A stretch of DNA of 64,000 nt from Chloroflexota bacterium (GTDB lineage Bacteria; Chloroflexota; Anaerolineae; UBA1429): positions 1 through 64,000 of the forward strand of contig JAAYAW010000079.1 of NCBI GenBank assembly GCA_012719135.1, written 5' to 3'. How positions within the stretch are numbered: the first letter of the stretch is position 1; every line of letters begins with the position of its first letter. The position numbers and the translations under genes were made by a program. A model generated the notes under the pieces. The model ran no database searches, had not been told where the DNA came from, and saw only the letters and a list, made by a program, of their open reading frames with translations. Positions 7,850 to 16,005 of the stretch are shown piece by piece.

Positions 7850-8895
7850 TCGCCGGAGGCGACGTCTTCTCCGCCACGGCGTGCTACTGACGTCACGAAC
7901 CAGACGAACACCAGTCCGAACGCTATCAGGAGTGCCAGCTTGAGCATGCGGTTGGGGATCAGCAGGGCGACGGCACCTAGAAGGGCCGTGACGCCACAGT
8001 AGAGCGCCACGATGTGCCTTTGCGACCATCCCAAGTCCTGCAGCCTCAGATGCAGATGACCTCTATCTCCGAGCGAGATCGGTTGCCCACGGCGCCATCG
8101 TGAGTAAACCTGCCATACGAGGTCAACAATGGGCAGCCACATGACCAGCAGAGCAGAGGCTACCTTGGCGCCAGAGACGATGGAGATGGTTGCCAGGCCG
8201 TAACCCAGGACGTAGGCCCCTCCTCCAAGGAAGATTCGCGCCGGGGCGCTGTTGTACCTCAGAAAGCCGAGGCAGCATCCCAACAGGGCGAGCGGCAGCA
8301 GCGATACGCTGAACTGACCCAACCGGAACATGTGGATCGATAGGATGGCGCTCGCGATACCGGTAACTCCCGCCGCCAACCCGTCCAGGCCATCGATCGA
8401 GTTGATCATGTTGGTCATCCCGGTGATCCACGCGAGGCTGATCGGCAGCATCAGATACCAGTCTACGATGATCTGCGTATCAGTGAAGGGGTTGTTGAAC
8501 CGCTCGATAAAGACCTTGAAGAGCACGGCGATCACCGAAGCAAGGACAAGCCCGCCGAGTTGCGCGGCTGGCGGCAGCTTGAAGCGATCGTCCAAGAGCC
8601 CAACGATCCACACAACGCCCATGCCAAGGAGAACACCGTATAGGCGGGTGATCTCCAGTGGGTCTTCACGAGGGCTCCCAAGCACGACAGGCAAGAGCGC
8701 GGCCGCGGCAAAGGCGGGATATATGCCCAGCCCCCCAATCCGAACGACCTCTCCCTTGTGCGCTCTGCGACCTCCTGGCCGGTCGACGATCTGCAGTCTG
8801 GTGCCCAACCGCAGGGCTACCGGGGTCAGAACCGTGACGATCAGGTACGCCAAGGCCGGGACAGCAACGAACAGGAAAGGTGCGATACCTGCCAT
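7846..8895 (-). CDS. Undecaprenyl-phosphate N-acetylhexosamine-1-phosphate transferase, WecA/TagO/MraY family
   Basis: This 349-residue integral membrane protein with about ten hydrophobic segments belongs to the polyprenyl-phosphate GlcNAc-1-phosphate transferases. Visible signatures are GLLDDRFKLPP (aspartate pair), NMINSIDGLDGLAAG (nucleophile loop) and GDRGHLHLRLQDLG (the HxH-type cytoplasmic loop). It attaches a sugar-1-phosphate from UDP-sugar to the C55 lipid carrier and so starts surface polysaccharide or teichoic-acid-like synthesis. The lack of MraY-specific motifs and its distance from cell wall genes favour WecA/TagO over MraY. It starts 3 nt after upp and is likely co-transcribed with it. 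Confidence 0.9.
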   Translation of the reverse strand: MAGIAPFLFVAVPALAYLIVTVLTPVALRLGTRLQIVDRPGGRRAHKGEVVRIGGLGIYPAFAAAALLPVVLGSPREDPLEITRLYGVLLGMGVVWIVGLLDDRFKLPPAAQLGGLVLASVIAVLFKVFIERFNNPFTDTQIIVDWYLMLPISLAWITGMTNMINSIDGLDGLAAGVTGIASAILSIHMFRLGQFSVSLLPLALLGCCLGFLRYNSAPARIFLGGGAYVLGYGLATISIVSGAKVASALLVMWLPIVDLVWQVYSRWRRGQPISLGDRGHLHLRLQDLGWSQRHIVALYCGVTALLGAVALLIPNRMLKLALLIAFGLVFVWFVTSVARRGGEDVASGD

Positions 8896-8898
8896 GGC

Positions 8899-9558
8899 TC
8901 AAGCAGTGCCGAACTGGCGGTCGCCGGCATCACCGAGGCCCGGTACGATGTACCCCTCCGGAGGATCGCCGCTCTTCTGAGGAGCAGGCGTCAGATGATC
9001 GTCCAGCGCACCCAGGTAGATGTCCACGTCGGGATGGGCCTCTATCAGCGCTTGAACCCCCTCCGGGGCGGCGATGATTCCGAGGTACTTGATGCGGGGA
9101 ATGGCGCACTCCTTCAGCATGTCGATCGCGGCGATGGCCGATCCGCCGGTGGCAAGCATCGGATCAAGAACCAGGCAGAGGTCGAGCCGTGGGCGCGCCG
9201 GAAGCTTGTTGTAGTAGGGTACGGGGCGGAGCGTCTCGTGATCGCGAAAAACGCCGATATGCCAGACCGGTGCCTCTGGCAGCATTTGAGAGATCCCGTC
9301 CACCATTCCCAGCCCTGCCCGCAGGATCGGTACGAGCCCGATACGCTCGGCCATGGCCGCACCCCTGGCCTGAGCGAGCGGGGTAACGACAACGGTTTCA
9401 GTAAGCGCCAGGTCACTGGTGGCCTCGAACGCGATCAGAGATGAGATCTCAGAGACCGTCCGACGGAAGAGGGGTGAGGGCGTTGCTTGGTCCCTGAGAA
9501 GCGTCAGCTTCTGGCTGACGAGAGGATGCGCCGACACGTGTACGCGCGATGATAGCAA
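8899..9558 (-). CDS. upp: Uracil phosphoribosyltransferase
   Basis: This 219-residue enzyme converts uracil and PRPP to UMP in pyrimidine salvage. The family signatures are clear: HPLVSQKLTLLRD near the N-terminus, VPILRAGLGMVDG in the middle, the PRPP-binding LVLDPMLATGGSA, and GYIVPGLGDAGDRQFGT at the C-terminus. The best start is a TTG at 9558 with a full AGGAGG 7 nt upstream. Longer in-frame readings add residues that look like spacer sequence. A downstream GTG would leave the AGGAGG too far away. The length fits the family. It precedes the WecA-like gene in an apparent two-gene operon. Confidence 0.95.
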   Translation of the reverse strand: MLSSRVHVSAHPLVSQKLTLLRDQATPSPLFRRTVSEISSLIAFEATSDLALTETVVVTPLAQARGAAMAERIGLVPILRAGLGMVDGISQMLPEAPVWHIGVFRDHETLRPVPYYNKLPARPRLDLCLVLDPMLATGGSAIAAIDMLKECAIPRIKYLGIIAAPEGVQALIEAHPDVDIYLGALDDHLTPAPQKSGDPPEGYIVPGLGDAGDRQFGTA

Positions 9559-9629
9559 CGTTGCGCCTCCTGTCTGGCGGAGGGGCAGCACGCCCTGTGC
9601 GCGCCGCCCCCCCGGTACTGGCGCCGGGA

Positions 9630-10580
9630 TCAGGCCTGGCCGCTCGCCTCGTCGGCAAGGAGTCGCTCCCATTCCTGGTCGACTTTGGCCTGGATCTCTT
9701 CCACGATCCACTCATTGGCCGGGCGGAACAGGTGGCGGAAGCGCCCCTGGCGCCGCAGCCAGTCGGCAACCGGCTTTTTGTCGCGCGGCTTGTAGTTCAC
9801 CGTCGTCTTGCCGTTCTCGACCTCGTAGAGAGGCCAGTAGCAGGTATCCACGGCCAACTCGGCTATGGACATGGTTTCGTCACCGCCGTGGCGCCAGCCA
9901 CGGGGGCAGGGGACCATGATATTGAGCACGGCCGGCCCGTCGGCGGCAGCCGCCTTCTTGGCCTTACGCATCAGGTCGCGGTAGTTGTGCGGCGAGCACT
10001 GGGCGACATACGGGATGTCATGCGCAGCCATAATGCGTGTAAAGGGCTTGCGCCACTGGGTCTTGCCGGGAAGCACTGCGCCCTCGGGGGAGGTTGTTGT
10101 GCTGGCCCCGCGGGGCGTGGCGCTGGAGCGCTGAATACCGGTGTTCATGTACGCCTCGTTATTGAGGCAGACATAGATAAAGTTGTGGCCGCGCTCAAGC
10201 GCGCCCGAGATCCACTGAAGACCGATATCGTAGCTGGCGCCATCGCCGCCAAAGGCGATGAACTTTATGTTCTTGTCTTCCGGAATCTTGCCGTTGCGCT
10301 TGAGGGCTTTGTAGGCCGCCTCTGCACCGCACACGGTCGTCGAGGAGTTCTCAAAGGCGCTGTGAATCCAGGGCACGTTCCACGAGGAGTAAGGGTATAC
10401 CGTGCTGGATACCTCGAGGCACCCTGTGGAGACCGCGATCACCACGGGGTCGTCGATGGCATGCAGTATCTGGCGGACGGCGGTAGGCTCGGCACAGCCC
10501 GCACAGAGCCGGTGGCCTGCAGCCAGCTTCTCGTCCGGGGTGATGATATCCCGCAGGTTTATGCGCACACGGTCAGTCAT
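9630..10580 (-). CDS. porB: 2-oxoacid (pyruvate):ferredoxin oxidoreductase, beta subunit
   Basis: This 316-residue thiamine-diphosphate-binding subunit has the N-terminal cysteine pair in GHRLCAGCAEP, the ThDP motif GGDGASYDIGLQWISGALER and a following NNEAYMNTGIQRS. It ends with the family-typical W-LRRQGRF-HL segment. With the alpha, gamma and delta subunits it catalyses CoA-dependent oxidative decarboxylation of pyruvate or a related 2-oxoacid, reducing ferredoxin. It is the last gene of the gamma-delta-alpha-beta operon and lies 53 nt after alpha, with an AGGAG ribosome binding site. Pyruvate is the most likely substrate given the POR-like organisation, but 2-ketoisovalerate cannot be excluded. 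Confidence 0.9.
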   Translation of the reverse strand: MTDRVRINLRDIITPDEKLAAGHRLCAGCAEPTAVRQILHAIDDPVVIAVSTGCLEVSSTVYPYSSWNVPWIHSAFENSSTTVCGAEAAYKALKRNGKIPEDKNIKFIAFGGDGASYDIGLQWISGALERGHNFIYVCLNNEAYMNTGIQRSSATPRGASTTTSPEGAVLPGKTQWRKPFTRIMAAHDIPYVAQCSPHNYRDLMRKAKKAAAADGPAVLNIMVPCPRGWRHGGDETMSIAELAVDTCYWPLYEVENGKTTVNYKPRDKKPVADWLRRQGRFRHLFRPANEWIVEEIQAKVDQEWERLLADEASGQA

Positions 10581-10633
10581 TATCGTTGCTCCTTGCTGCT
10601 GTATTCAGGCGATGCGCAGCGTCGTCGTTGGCT

Positions 10634-11830
10634 CTAGGCGCGCAATCCGAGGTAGCGCACGAGATCTCCCCGATCGCCGCTATCGGCGATGACCCTGAGG
10701 TCAGCAAAGGCGGACTCTATCATCGGGGGCGTGGTGTCGCGGCCGCCGAGACCATAGATGTAGTTCACGATGGGAAGGCCGCTGATTCCAGCTACAAAGA
10801 GCGCGGAGGTGACGTCGGTATACAGCGGGCCCATGCCCTGCGGGGCGCCGAAGGAGATCGCGCGATCCAGCACGGCAACGGCCTTGCAGTTCTTGATGCA
10901 ATCCACGATCTGCTGGGCCGGGAACGGGCGATAGAGTCTTGGTTTGAGGACGCCAACCTTGGCTCCCTGGGCGCGCAGCCTGCGCGCTACCGAGCGCGCT
11001 GTGCCGGCCGTGGACGAAAGCACGATCACGGCGAGTTCCGCATCGTCCATGCCATAGCAATCCAGGATGGGCTGCGGCCGCTCTGAGAGCCGCTCGTACT
11101 CCTCGCAAACCTCGAGGATCACGGGCATCGAGTTGTTGATCGCCTCGGACTGCTGCCGCTTGTGCTCAAAGTAGTAGTCCGTGAAATCCCAAGCCCCCAT
11201 CGTCACGGGATGATCCGTGTCGAGCAGATAGTGCTCCGGATCGTAGCTGCCTACGAACTCGCGGACGGCCTCATCCGGCAGGATCCCCACGCGCTCCACA
11301 CCGTGACCGGTGATGAATCCATCCTGACAGCTCATGACCGGGAGCAGCAGATCCTTGTGCTCTGCGATCTTGAGCGACTTGATCGTGTTGTCATAGGCTT
11401 CCTGGCCGGACTCGGCGTAGAATTGCAGCCAGCCCGAGTCGCGCGCGCCCATGCCATCTGAGTGATCGCAGTGGATGTTCAGCGGGCTGGAGAGAGCCCG
11501 GTTCACCACGGTGAGCACGATCGGAAGGCGCATGCCGGAAGCGATATAGAGCATCTCCCACATGAGGGCAAGGCCGTTTGCAGCCGTCGCCGTCATAACT
11601 CGGGCGCCGGCTGCCGAGGCGCCGATGCAGGCGCTCATCGCGGCGTGTTCGCTCTCTACGGGGATGAACTCTGTGTTGACGATGCCGTCGGCAACGTACT
11701 GCGAAAAGTTCTGAACCACGGCCGTCTGTGGCGTGATCGGGTAGGCCGCCACAACGTCAGGGTTGATCTGACGCATCGCCTGGGAGACGGCGTTCGCGCC
11801 GTCCAGAGGCATGTACTTGCTAGCAACCAT
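10634..11830 (-). CDS. porA: 2-oxoacid (pyruvate):ferredoxin oxidoreductase, alpha subunit
   Basis: This 398-residue subunit has the typical alpha start DGANAVSQAMRQINPDVVAAYPITPQT, then VESEHAAMSACIGASAAGAR, and AVLDRAISFGAPQGMGPLYTDV near the C-terminus. These correspond to the pyrimidine-binding and transketolase C-terminal regions of four-subunit PORs. The middle segment PVMSCQDGFITGHGVERV matches pyruvate-type enzymes. It lies 33 nt after the delta gene, with a GGAGG before the ATG. It forms the catalytic unit with the beta subunit. Confidence 0.92.
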   Translation of the reverse strand: MVASKYMPLDGANAVSQAMRQINPDVVAAYPITPQTAVVQNFSQYVADGIVNTEFIPVESEHAAMSACIGASAAGARVMTATAANGLALMWEMLYIASGMRLPIVLTVVNRALSSPLNIHCDHSDGMGARDSGWLQFYAESGQEAYDNTIKSLKIAEHKDLLLPVMSCQDGFITGHGVERVGILPDEAVREFVGSYDPEHYLLDTDHPVTMGAWDFTDYYFEHKRQQSEAINNSMPVILEVCEEYERLSERPQPILDCYGMDDAELAVIVLSSTAGTARSVARRLRAQGAKVGVLKPRLYRPFPAQQIVDCIKNCKAVAVLDRAISFGAPQGMGPLYTDVTSALFVAGISGLPIVNYIYGLGGRDTTPPMIESAFADLRVIADSGDRGDLVRYLGLRA

Positions 11831-11863
11831 TCCACTCCTCCTTATTTCCAGGTCGCCAGGGAC

Positions 11864-12226
11864 CTACTCGTTCACGTTCTCGAAATCGGACTCGGGGACC
11901 ATATGGATAACCTTGCCCATCTGACCCGTAAAGCTGTGTGGTTGGCGGATGTTCACAGGGCAGCGTTCGGCACAGACGCCACAGCCCTTGCAGTGGACAT
12001 AATCATAGGGGCCTACTTTTCCGTCGACCACGGTGATGGCCGCATCCGGGCACATGATCCAGCAGGTCAGGCACTGGGTACACTGCACCTCGTCTCGCAC
12101 CGGCCGCATGGTGCGCCAGGTGCCGGTCACATAGGTTTCTGAGTTGCCAACGGCAGTGACAACCCCCCCCGGGGCAACCTGATCCCAGGGCAGATCGAGC
12201 CGCGGGGCTTCATGCTTGGTCGTCAT
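11864..12226 (-). CDS. porD: 2-oxoacid:ferredoxin oxidoreductase, delta subunit (2x[4Fe-4S] ferredoxin)
   Basis: This 120-residue ferredoxin-like subunit has two cysteine clusters, CTQCLTCWIMCP and CKGCGVCAERCP, each able to hold a [4Fe-4S] cluster. It carries electrons from the catalytic subunits to external ferredoxin. I chose the ATG at 12226 (MTTKHEAPRLDLPW) because a GGAGG lies 7 nt upstream. An in-frame extension to 12298 would overlap the gamma gene and lacks a ribosome binding site. Its position between gamma and alpha is the standard order. Confidence 0.93.
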   Translation of the reverse strand: MTTKHEAPRLDLPWDQVAPGGVVTAVGNSETYVTGTWRTMRPVRDEVQCTQCLTCWIMCPDAAITVVDGKVGPYDYVHCKGCGVCAERCPVNIRQPHSFTGQMGKVIHMVPESDFENVNE

Positions 12227-12282
12227 GGAATAACCTCCAACTGGTGAGAATAGTCGAGCATCGTGCCGTGCTGCCCAGGGCG

Positions 12283-12858
12283 CTAGCCCTGCACGCACTC
12301 TGAATGAGCGCGCTGGAGAGCTCGGACGTTGGCTTCCACAACCTCGGGGCGCAGCTTGCCGCCTAGGCTTTCGCGTGTGGCCCCGACCACCGCCTCCAGA
12401 TCGACCAAGCCCTCGGCCGCACGAACGACGACGCCAAGCAGAAGGGTGCTTGGAATGTCGCGTTTGAGCTCTGCCATGGCGATTCCGGTGGCGTCCACAG
12501 TCCAGACCGTTCCGCCAGAGAATCCGAGCCGCTGCCGGATTTCGGCGGGCGTCTGCTGCGTGTTGACGATGAGCGTTCCCTCTGGCTTGATCCCCTCGGT
12601 GAGATCGACAATGCCGATAAGGTTGGGGTTGACTACCACGACCAAGTCCGGCTCCAGGATCGGGGCATGGATCTCGATTGTGTCATCACTCAGCCGGGTG
12701 TACGCCTTGATCGGGGCGCCCATGCGCTCTGCCCCGTATTCCGGGAACGCCTGAAAGTAAAGCCCCTTGTGCATGGCGGCCTCGCCCAGCGACTCGCCTG
12801 CCGTTACCACACCCTGGCCGGCACGCCCATGCCAGCGGATCTCGAGCATCTGGCTCAT
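12283..12858 (-). CDS. porG: 2-oxoacid:ferredoxin oxidoreductase, gamma subunit
   Basis: This is a 191-residue subunit with the family start EIRWHGRAGQGVVTAGE, then YFQAFPEYGAERMGAPIKAYTRLSD and LILEPDLVVVVNP-like elements (ILEPDLVVVVNPNLI). The gamma subunit holds the CoA-interacting domain of four-subunit PORs. It is the first gene of porGDAB and has an AGGAGG-type site 6 nt before the ATG. About 165 nt upstream is a strong promoter, so the message has a long untranslated leader. Confidence 0.92.
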   Translation of the reverse strand: MSQMLEIRWHGRAGQGVVTAGESLGEAAMHKGLYFQAFPEYGAERMGAPIKAYTRLSDDTIEIHAPILEPDLVVVVNPNLIGIVDLTEGIKPEGTLIVNTQQTPAEIRQRLGFSGGTVWTVDATGIAMAELKRDIPSTLLLGVVVRAAEGLVDLEAVVGATRESLGGKLRPEVVEANVRALQRAHSECVQG

Positions 12859-13288
12859 GTTGACCTCCTAGCGACTTGAGATTCGGAGCAGACGCCCTGT
12901 TGACGCCTGGCCGGAAAACAGAAGACTGGAGCATCTATCTCGAGCGATGGACCGGGCGACGCAAGCAGGATGGGCTCGGGAGGACCATTGATGGAAAGCC
13001 GCTCGCTACGGATGCCCCAAAACCGGTTCATTCTAGGCCTCAGGGCGAGCCATTGTCAAACCCATGGTGGCCAAGAACTATGCGCAGGAAATCGTACGAG
13101 ATGCTGGCTGTGGACGGCTCCCGCTGTCAGCTCCTCGCCGGACATAGCATGCCTCAGCGTTCAGGCTTAGCCGAGCGATACCGCTTCGATCCCGTTGGCG
13201 CAGCAGATGCCTCCAGTGACTTGCACGAGCGGCGATCCATACGATGCCTGATGAGCGTGCGCCATGGAGGAAAGTTCTCTTGCGATAA
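12859..13288 (-). other. Long non-coding interval with the porG leader
   Basis: About 430 bases separate porG from the hairpin behind the DksA-like gene. I see no convincing gene here: the plus-strand open frame through it lacks a ribosome binding site and family motifs. The part from about 13022 to 12859 should be transcribed as the porG leader. I could not match it to a known riboswitch by eye. The rest, upstream of the promoter, holds nothing I recognise. Confidence 0.5.
13030..13059 (-). promoter_or_regulatory. Predicted sigma-70-type promoter of porGDAB
   Basis: On the minus strand a perfect TTGACA is followed after 18 nt by TAGAAT (5 of 6). Transcription would start near 13022, giving a leader of about 165 nt before porG. 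This is one of the best-matching promoters in the window. Confidence 0.7.
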
Positions 13289-13316
13289 AGCGGAGGGCCC
13301 AGCCGGGCCCTCCGCT
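13289..13316 (-). terminator. Hairpin terminator after apt/dksA-like operon
   Basis: A perfect 12-bp GC-rich stem (AGCGGAGGGCCC and its complement) with a 4-nt loop lies 58 nt after the stop of the minus-strand DksA-like gene. On that strand it is followed by a moderately T-rich stretch. This fits an intrinsic terminator. Confidence 0.7.
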
Positions 13317-13373
13317 CGCCAAGTATGTTGGTGTGTGACGGGAGAGGTACTCTACCAGTCACGCAGGTCGGCG

Positions 13374-13784
13374 TCAGTACTCATCATCCGCCACGTGGAT
13401 TGGGCGCTCTCTACGCCGGGGTGTCATCCCGCGTGGGCCGGATTCCAGAAGGCTTGCGCAGCGCACGCACAGGCTGGTCTCGGGCATGATCTCCAGTCGC
13501 TCAGGCGCTATCTCGGAGCCGCAGTTCTTGCAGATACCATAGAGACCCTTCCGGACCCGCTCGATAGCCTCATCGAGCGCGCGAAGTCGATCCTCGCGGT
13601 TCTGGATCAAAGATATCACCTTACCGCGCTCATAGATCGCGGCGGCAGCATCGGCCGAGTCCTCGTCTGTGGCAGAAGCAGGCTCGATCTCTTCCTGCAG
13701 CTGCTCGCGCAGGTGATCGATCTCCTCCAGGGTGCGCTCTCGCTCCGCCTCTAGCTCCCGAATCTTGTCATCGCGCATGCTCAT
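13374..13784 (-). CDS. DksA/TraR family C4-type zinc-finger protein
   Basis: This 136-residue protein has an N-terminal charged coiled coil (residues 1-35, REL-AERERTLEEIDHLREQLQ), an acidic middle part and a C-terminal zinc finger with CKNCGSEIAPERL and LCVRCA. The layout matches DksA/TraR-type proteins, which enter the RNA polymerase secondary channel or act as general regulators. The match is to the broad family; I cannot say it responds to ppGpp. It lies 1 nt after apt, so it is almost certainly co-transcribed and may be coupled to purine status. The start could also be the next Met at 13778. Confidence 0.8.
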   Translation of the reverse strand: MSMRDDKIRELEAERERTLEEIDHLREQLQEEIEPASATDEDSADAAAAIYERGKVISLIQNREDRLRALDEAIERVRKGLYGICKNCGSEIAPERLEIMPETSLCVRCASLLESGPRGMTPRRRERPIHVADDEY

Positions 13785-13785
13785 G

Positions 13786-14310
13786 TCATGATCCCTTTTC
13801 GTACGTGATGAGCGAGCACACGTTGTACCCGTTCAGCCGGTCTCGCCCCCCGAGTTCGCCAAGCTCCACCAGGAAGGCCATGCCCGCTACGATGCCACCT
13901 AAGCGCTCAACCAGCTCCGCTGCCGCCAATGCGGATCCGCCAGTCGCCAACAGATCATCCACGATCAGTGTCCGTTGCCCAGCCGAGATGGCGTCTCGAT
14001 GCATCTCCAGCCGGTTAACTCCGTACTCCAGTGTGTACTCTGCGCATACCGTCTCACCCGGCAGTTTGCCCGGTTTGCGGACGGGGACGAACCCTGCCCC
14101 GAGCAGATAAGCCAAGGGGGCGCCGAAGATAAAGCCGCGCGCCTCTATTCCCACCACGCACTCGATCCGCTCTTGTGAATAGGTGCGCGCCAGGAGATCG
14201 ATCGCCTCGCGCAGCGCCTGCGGGTCACTCAGCAGGGGGGTGATGTCCCGGAACTGGATACCCTCGATGGGAAAGTCGGGGATGGTACGGATGCGATCTT
14301 GCAGGCTCAT
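13786..14310 (-). CDS. apt: Adenine phosphoribosyltransferase
   Basis: This 174-residue enzyme makes AMP from adenine and PRPP in purine salvage. Family motifs are IPDFPIEGIQFRDITPLL at the N-terminus, VVGIEARGFIFGAPLAY, VRKPGKLPGE, and the PRPP loop LIVDDLLATGGSALAA. The start at 14310 (MSLQDRIRTIPDFP) has a GAGG 5 nt upstream and gives the normal family length. An upstream in-frame ATG would add 23 atypical residues. It is the first gene of an apt/dksA-like pair. Confidence 0.95.
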   Translation of the reverse strand: MSLQDRIRTIPDFPIEGIQFRDITPLLSDPQALREAIDLLARTYSQERIECVVGIEARGFIFGAPLAYLLGAGFVPVRKPGKLPGETVCAEYTLEYGVNRLEMHRDAISAGQRTLIVDDLLATGGSALAAAELVERLGGIVAGMAFLVELGELGGRDRLNGYNVCSLITYEKGS

Positions 14311-14532
14311 CGATTCCTCATCTATCTGGAATACCACGTAAAACCCGATAGCCTGTCGGGCAGTATCCCCAACAGGCAATTGGCTGTATCTACGCGGATG
14401 TTACCACTCGCCGCGAGGCCTGTCAAAAGCATGTTGAGGCCTGTGGATCTCCATCTGGTGTGGCTTGCGCGATCCTTGGCTGGTCCAATCTGGACTTGGC
14501 CGGGGTTACCTCAGTCTCATCCTGTCCTGTGG

Positions 14533-14538
14533 TATAAT
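14533..14538 (+). promoter_or_regulatory. Probable -10 element before the glycosyltransferase gene
   Basis: The 14311-14647 interval separates apt (minus) from the plus-strand glycosyltransferase gene. It contains a perfect TATAAT at 14533 inside GTGGTATAATCTACCAC, which is also a small inverted repeat (GTGGTA / TACCAC) flanking the element. No good -35 is visible. The repeat could be an operator site, which is speculation. Nothing else in this interval looks like a gene. Confidence 0.4.
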
Positions 14539-14647
14539 CTACCACGCAAAGACGGGGGCACTTGAGCCCTCGGACGGAAGGATCCGAAGGGGTCGCGGTC
14601 ACCGGCCAGGGCACGCGATCACCGCTCACAGGACGAGGTCAGAGACG

Positions 14648-15943
14648 ATGTCGTTGCTCGACAACACCATCCTGCAGTATGAGACGACGCTGGCGCGCGA
14701 CGCCCAGCGCAGAATTCGGCAGCTTGGCAGTGCCGATCTCCTGATCGGCATACCCAGCCATCGTAATGGGCGCACGATCGGTGAGGTCGTGGATGCGCTG
14801 GTGGCAGGGATCCGTTCTTACTACCCGGATCAGCGTGTTGTGCTGATGAATGCAGATGGCGGGTCGTCCGATAGCACGGTACGCCACCTGCGCGATGCTG
14901 ACGTACCGGACAACGTCAGCAAGCTCCTGACCACCTATGATGGCCCCACCGGCAAAGGTGCGGCTATCCGGTGCCTCTTTGAGGCAGGAGCCCGTTTGGG
15001 TGTGCGTGCGTGTGTTATCGTCGAGGCACGCGCGCTCGGAATCCAGCCGGAGTGGCTGCCGGCGCTGGTTTCCCCGGTGCTGCAGGGCGATGATCTGGTC
15101 ATGGGCTGCTACCAGCGTGCGGCGATCGATGCGGCACTGACTGACAACCTGGCGTACCCCTTTCTTCACTCCTTTTGGGGATCGGACCTTCGCGAGCCAT
15201 TGGCGGGCGAGTTCTGTGTCAGCGGTCCCACCGCCGCCCGCCTGGCGGCAGCGGATGTGTGGGAGACCAACGTGGCTCGATTCGGCGTCAACGCGTGGAT
15301 CGCCTTATATGCAATCACCGAGCATCTGAGGCTGGCGCAGGTCGATCTCGGCTACCGGGGGCCGAGCGGGGGCGAGCCCGCCATGCCTGGCGATCTCCGC
15401 TTCATTCACACAGTCGGAACGCTCTTCCGCGCTCTGATGGTGAACCGGCGCTCCTGGATGCAAGGCATGGGCAGCGTCCCGGCCCCTTTCCGGGGATTGC
15501 GGGCCGTCGACCGCCGGATGGAGGGGGAGGAAGATATCGCTCCGCTGCTGGCGGCCTTCCGGGAAGGAGGGCGCGAGTTTGCCACGGACTGGCAAGGAAT
15601 CCTGGCCGCGGAGACACTGAAGCGTGTTCTGGATCTCCAGAGCGCATCGGACGAGCTGCTGTCCTTTCCCATCGATCTATGGGTTCGCGTGATCTACGAG
15701 TTCGCGACGGTGTTCAACAAGGGCGAAGGCGATCCGGACAAGGTTGTCGAGGCGCTTCTCCCACTATACTACGGGCGGGCCGCCGTCTATGCGCGCGAAG
15801 TGTCGCAGATGAGCCTGTATGAGCGCGACCGCGCCGTTCAGGGGTTCTGCGCCGCCTTTGATGCGCAGCGCGAGTACTTTCGGCAGATGTGGGAAACCTA
15901 CCAGGAGTGGGAGGATGATGTGACCCACTACTGGACGAGCTAG
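14648..15943 (+). CDS. GT-A fold glycosyltransferase (GT2/GT81-like), substrate unknown
   Basis: This 431-residue soluble protein has a nucleotide-sugar transferase domain: LLIGIPSHRNGRTIGEVV near residue 36, LMNADGGSSDSTV near residue 77, and a TGKGAAIRCLFEAG loop. The later SGEFCVSG-like element (LAGEFCVSGPTAARLAA) and an all-helical C-terminal part resemble glucosyl-3-phosphoglycerate synthase and mannosylglycerate-type enzymes. Acceptor and donor cannot be read from the sequence. The start at 14648 is preceded by a GAGG about 9 nt upstream. A longer frame from 14465 reads through the promoter region. The next gene is a secreted protease, with no obvious functional link. Confidence 0.75.
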   Translation: MSLLDNTILQYETTLARDAQRRIRQLGSADLLIGIPSHRNGRTIGEVVDALVAGIRSYYPDQRVVLMNADGGSSDSTVRHLRDADVPDNVSKLLTTYDGPTGKGAAIRCLFEAGARLGVRACVIVEARALGIQPEWLPALVSPVLQGDDLVMGCYQRAAIDAALTDNLAYPFLHSFWGSDLREPLAGEFCVSGPTAARLAAADVWETNVARFGVNAWIALYAITEHLRLAQVDLGYRGPSGGEPAMPGDLRFIHTVGTLFRALMVNRRSWMQGMGSVPAPFRGLRAVDRRMEGEEDIAPLLAAFREGGREFATDWQGILAAETLKRVLDLQSASDELLSFPIDLWVRVIYEFATVFNKGEGDPDKVVEALLPLYYGRAAVYAREVSQMSLYERDRAVQGFCAAFDAQREYFRQMWETYQEWEDDVTHYWTS

Positions 15944-16005
15944 TTGCCGGCCGCGGGGCCGGAGCCGCTAGCTCCGCCTTCGCAAGCGGCCAAAAGGAGA
16001 GGGAT

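Noticed and set aside
9549-10637. 362-residue plus-strand open frame opposite porB
   Set aside because: It mirrors a well-conserved POR beta gene. The absence of motifs and the high-GC third-position pattern of the opposite strand explain the long frame.
12876-13754. 292-residue plus-strand frame through the intergenic region and opposite the DksA-like gene
   Set aside because: It crosses the porG promoter, a perfect terminator hairpin and the DksA-like gene on the other strand, and shows no family motif or ribosome binding site.
14465-14647. N-terminal extension of the glycosyltransferase frame
   Set aside because: It would include the -10 element at 14533 and a stretch with no similarity to the family. 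The ATG at 14648 has a better site.
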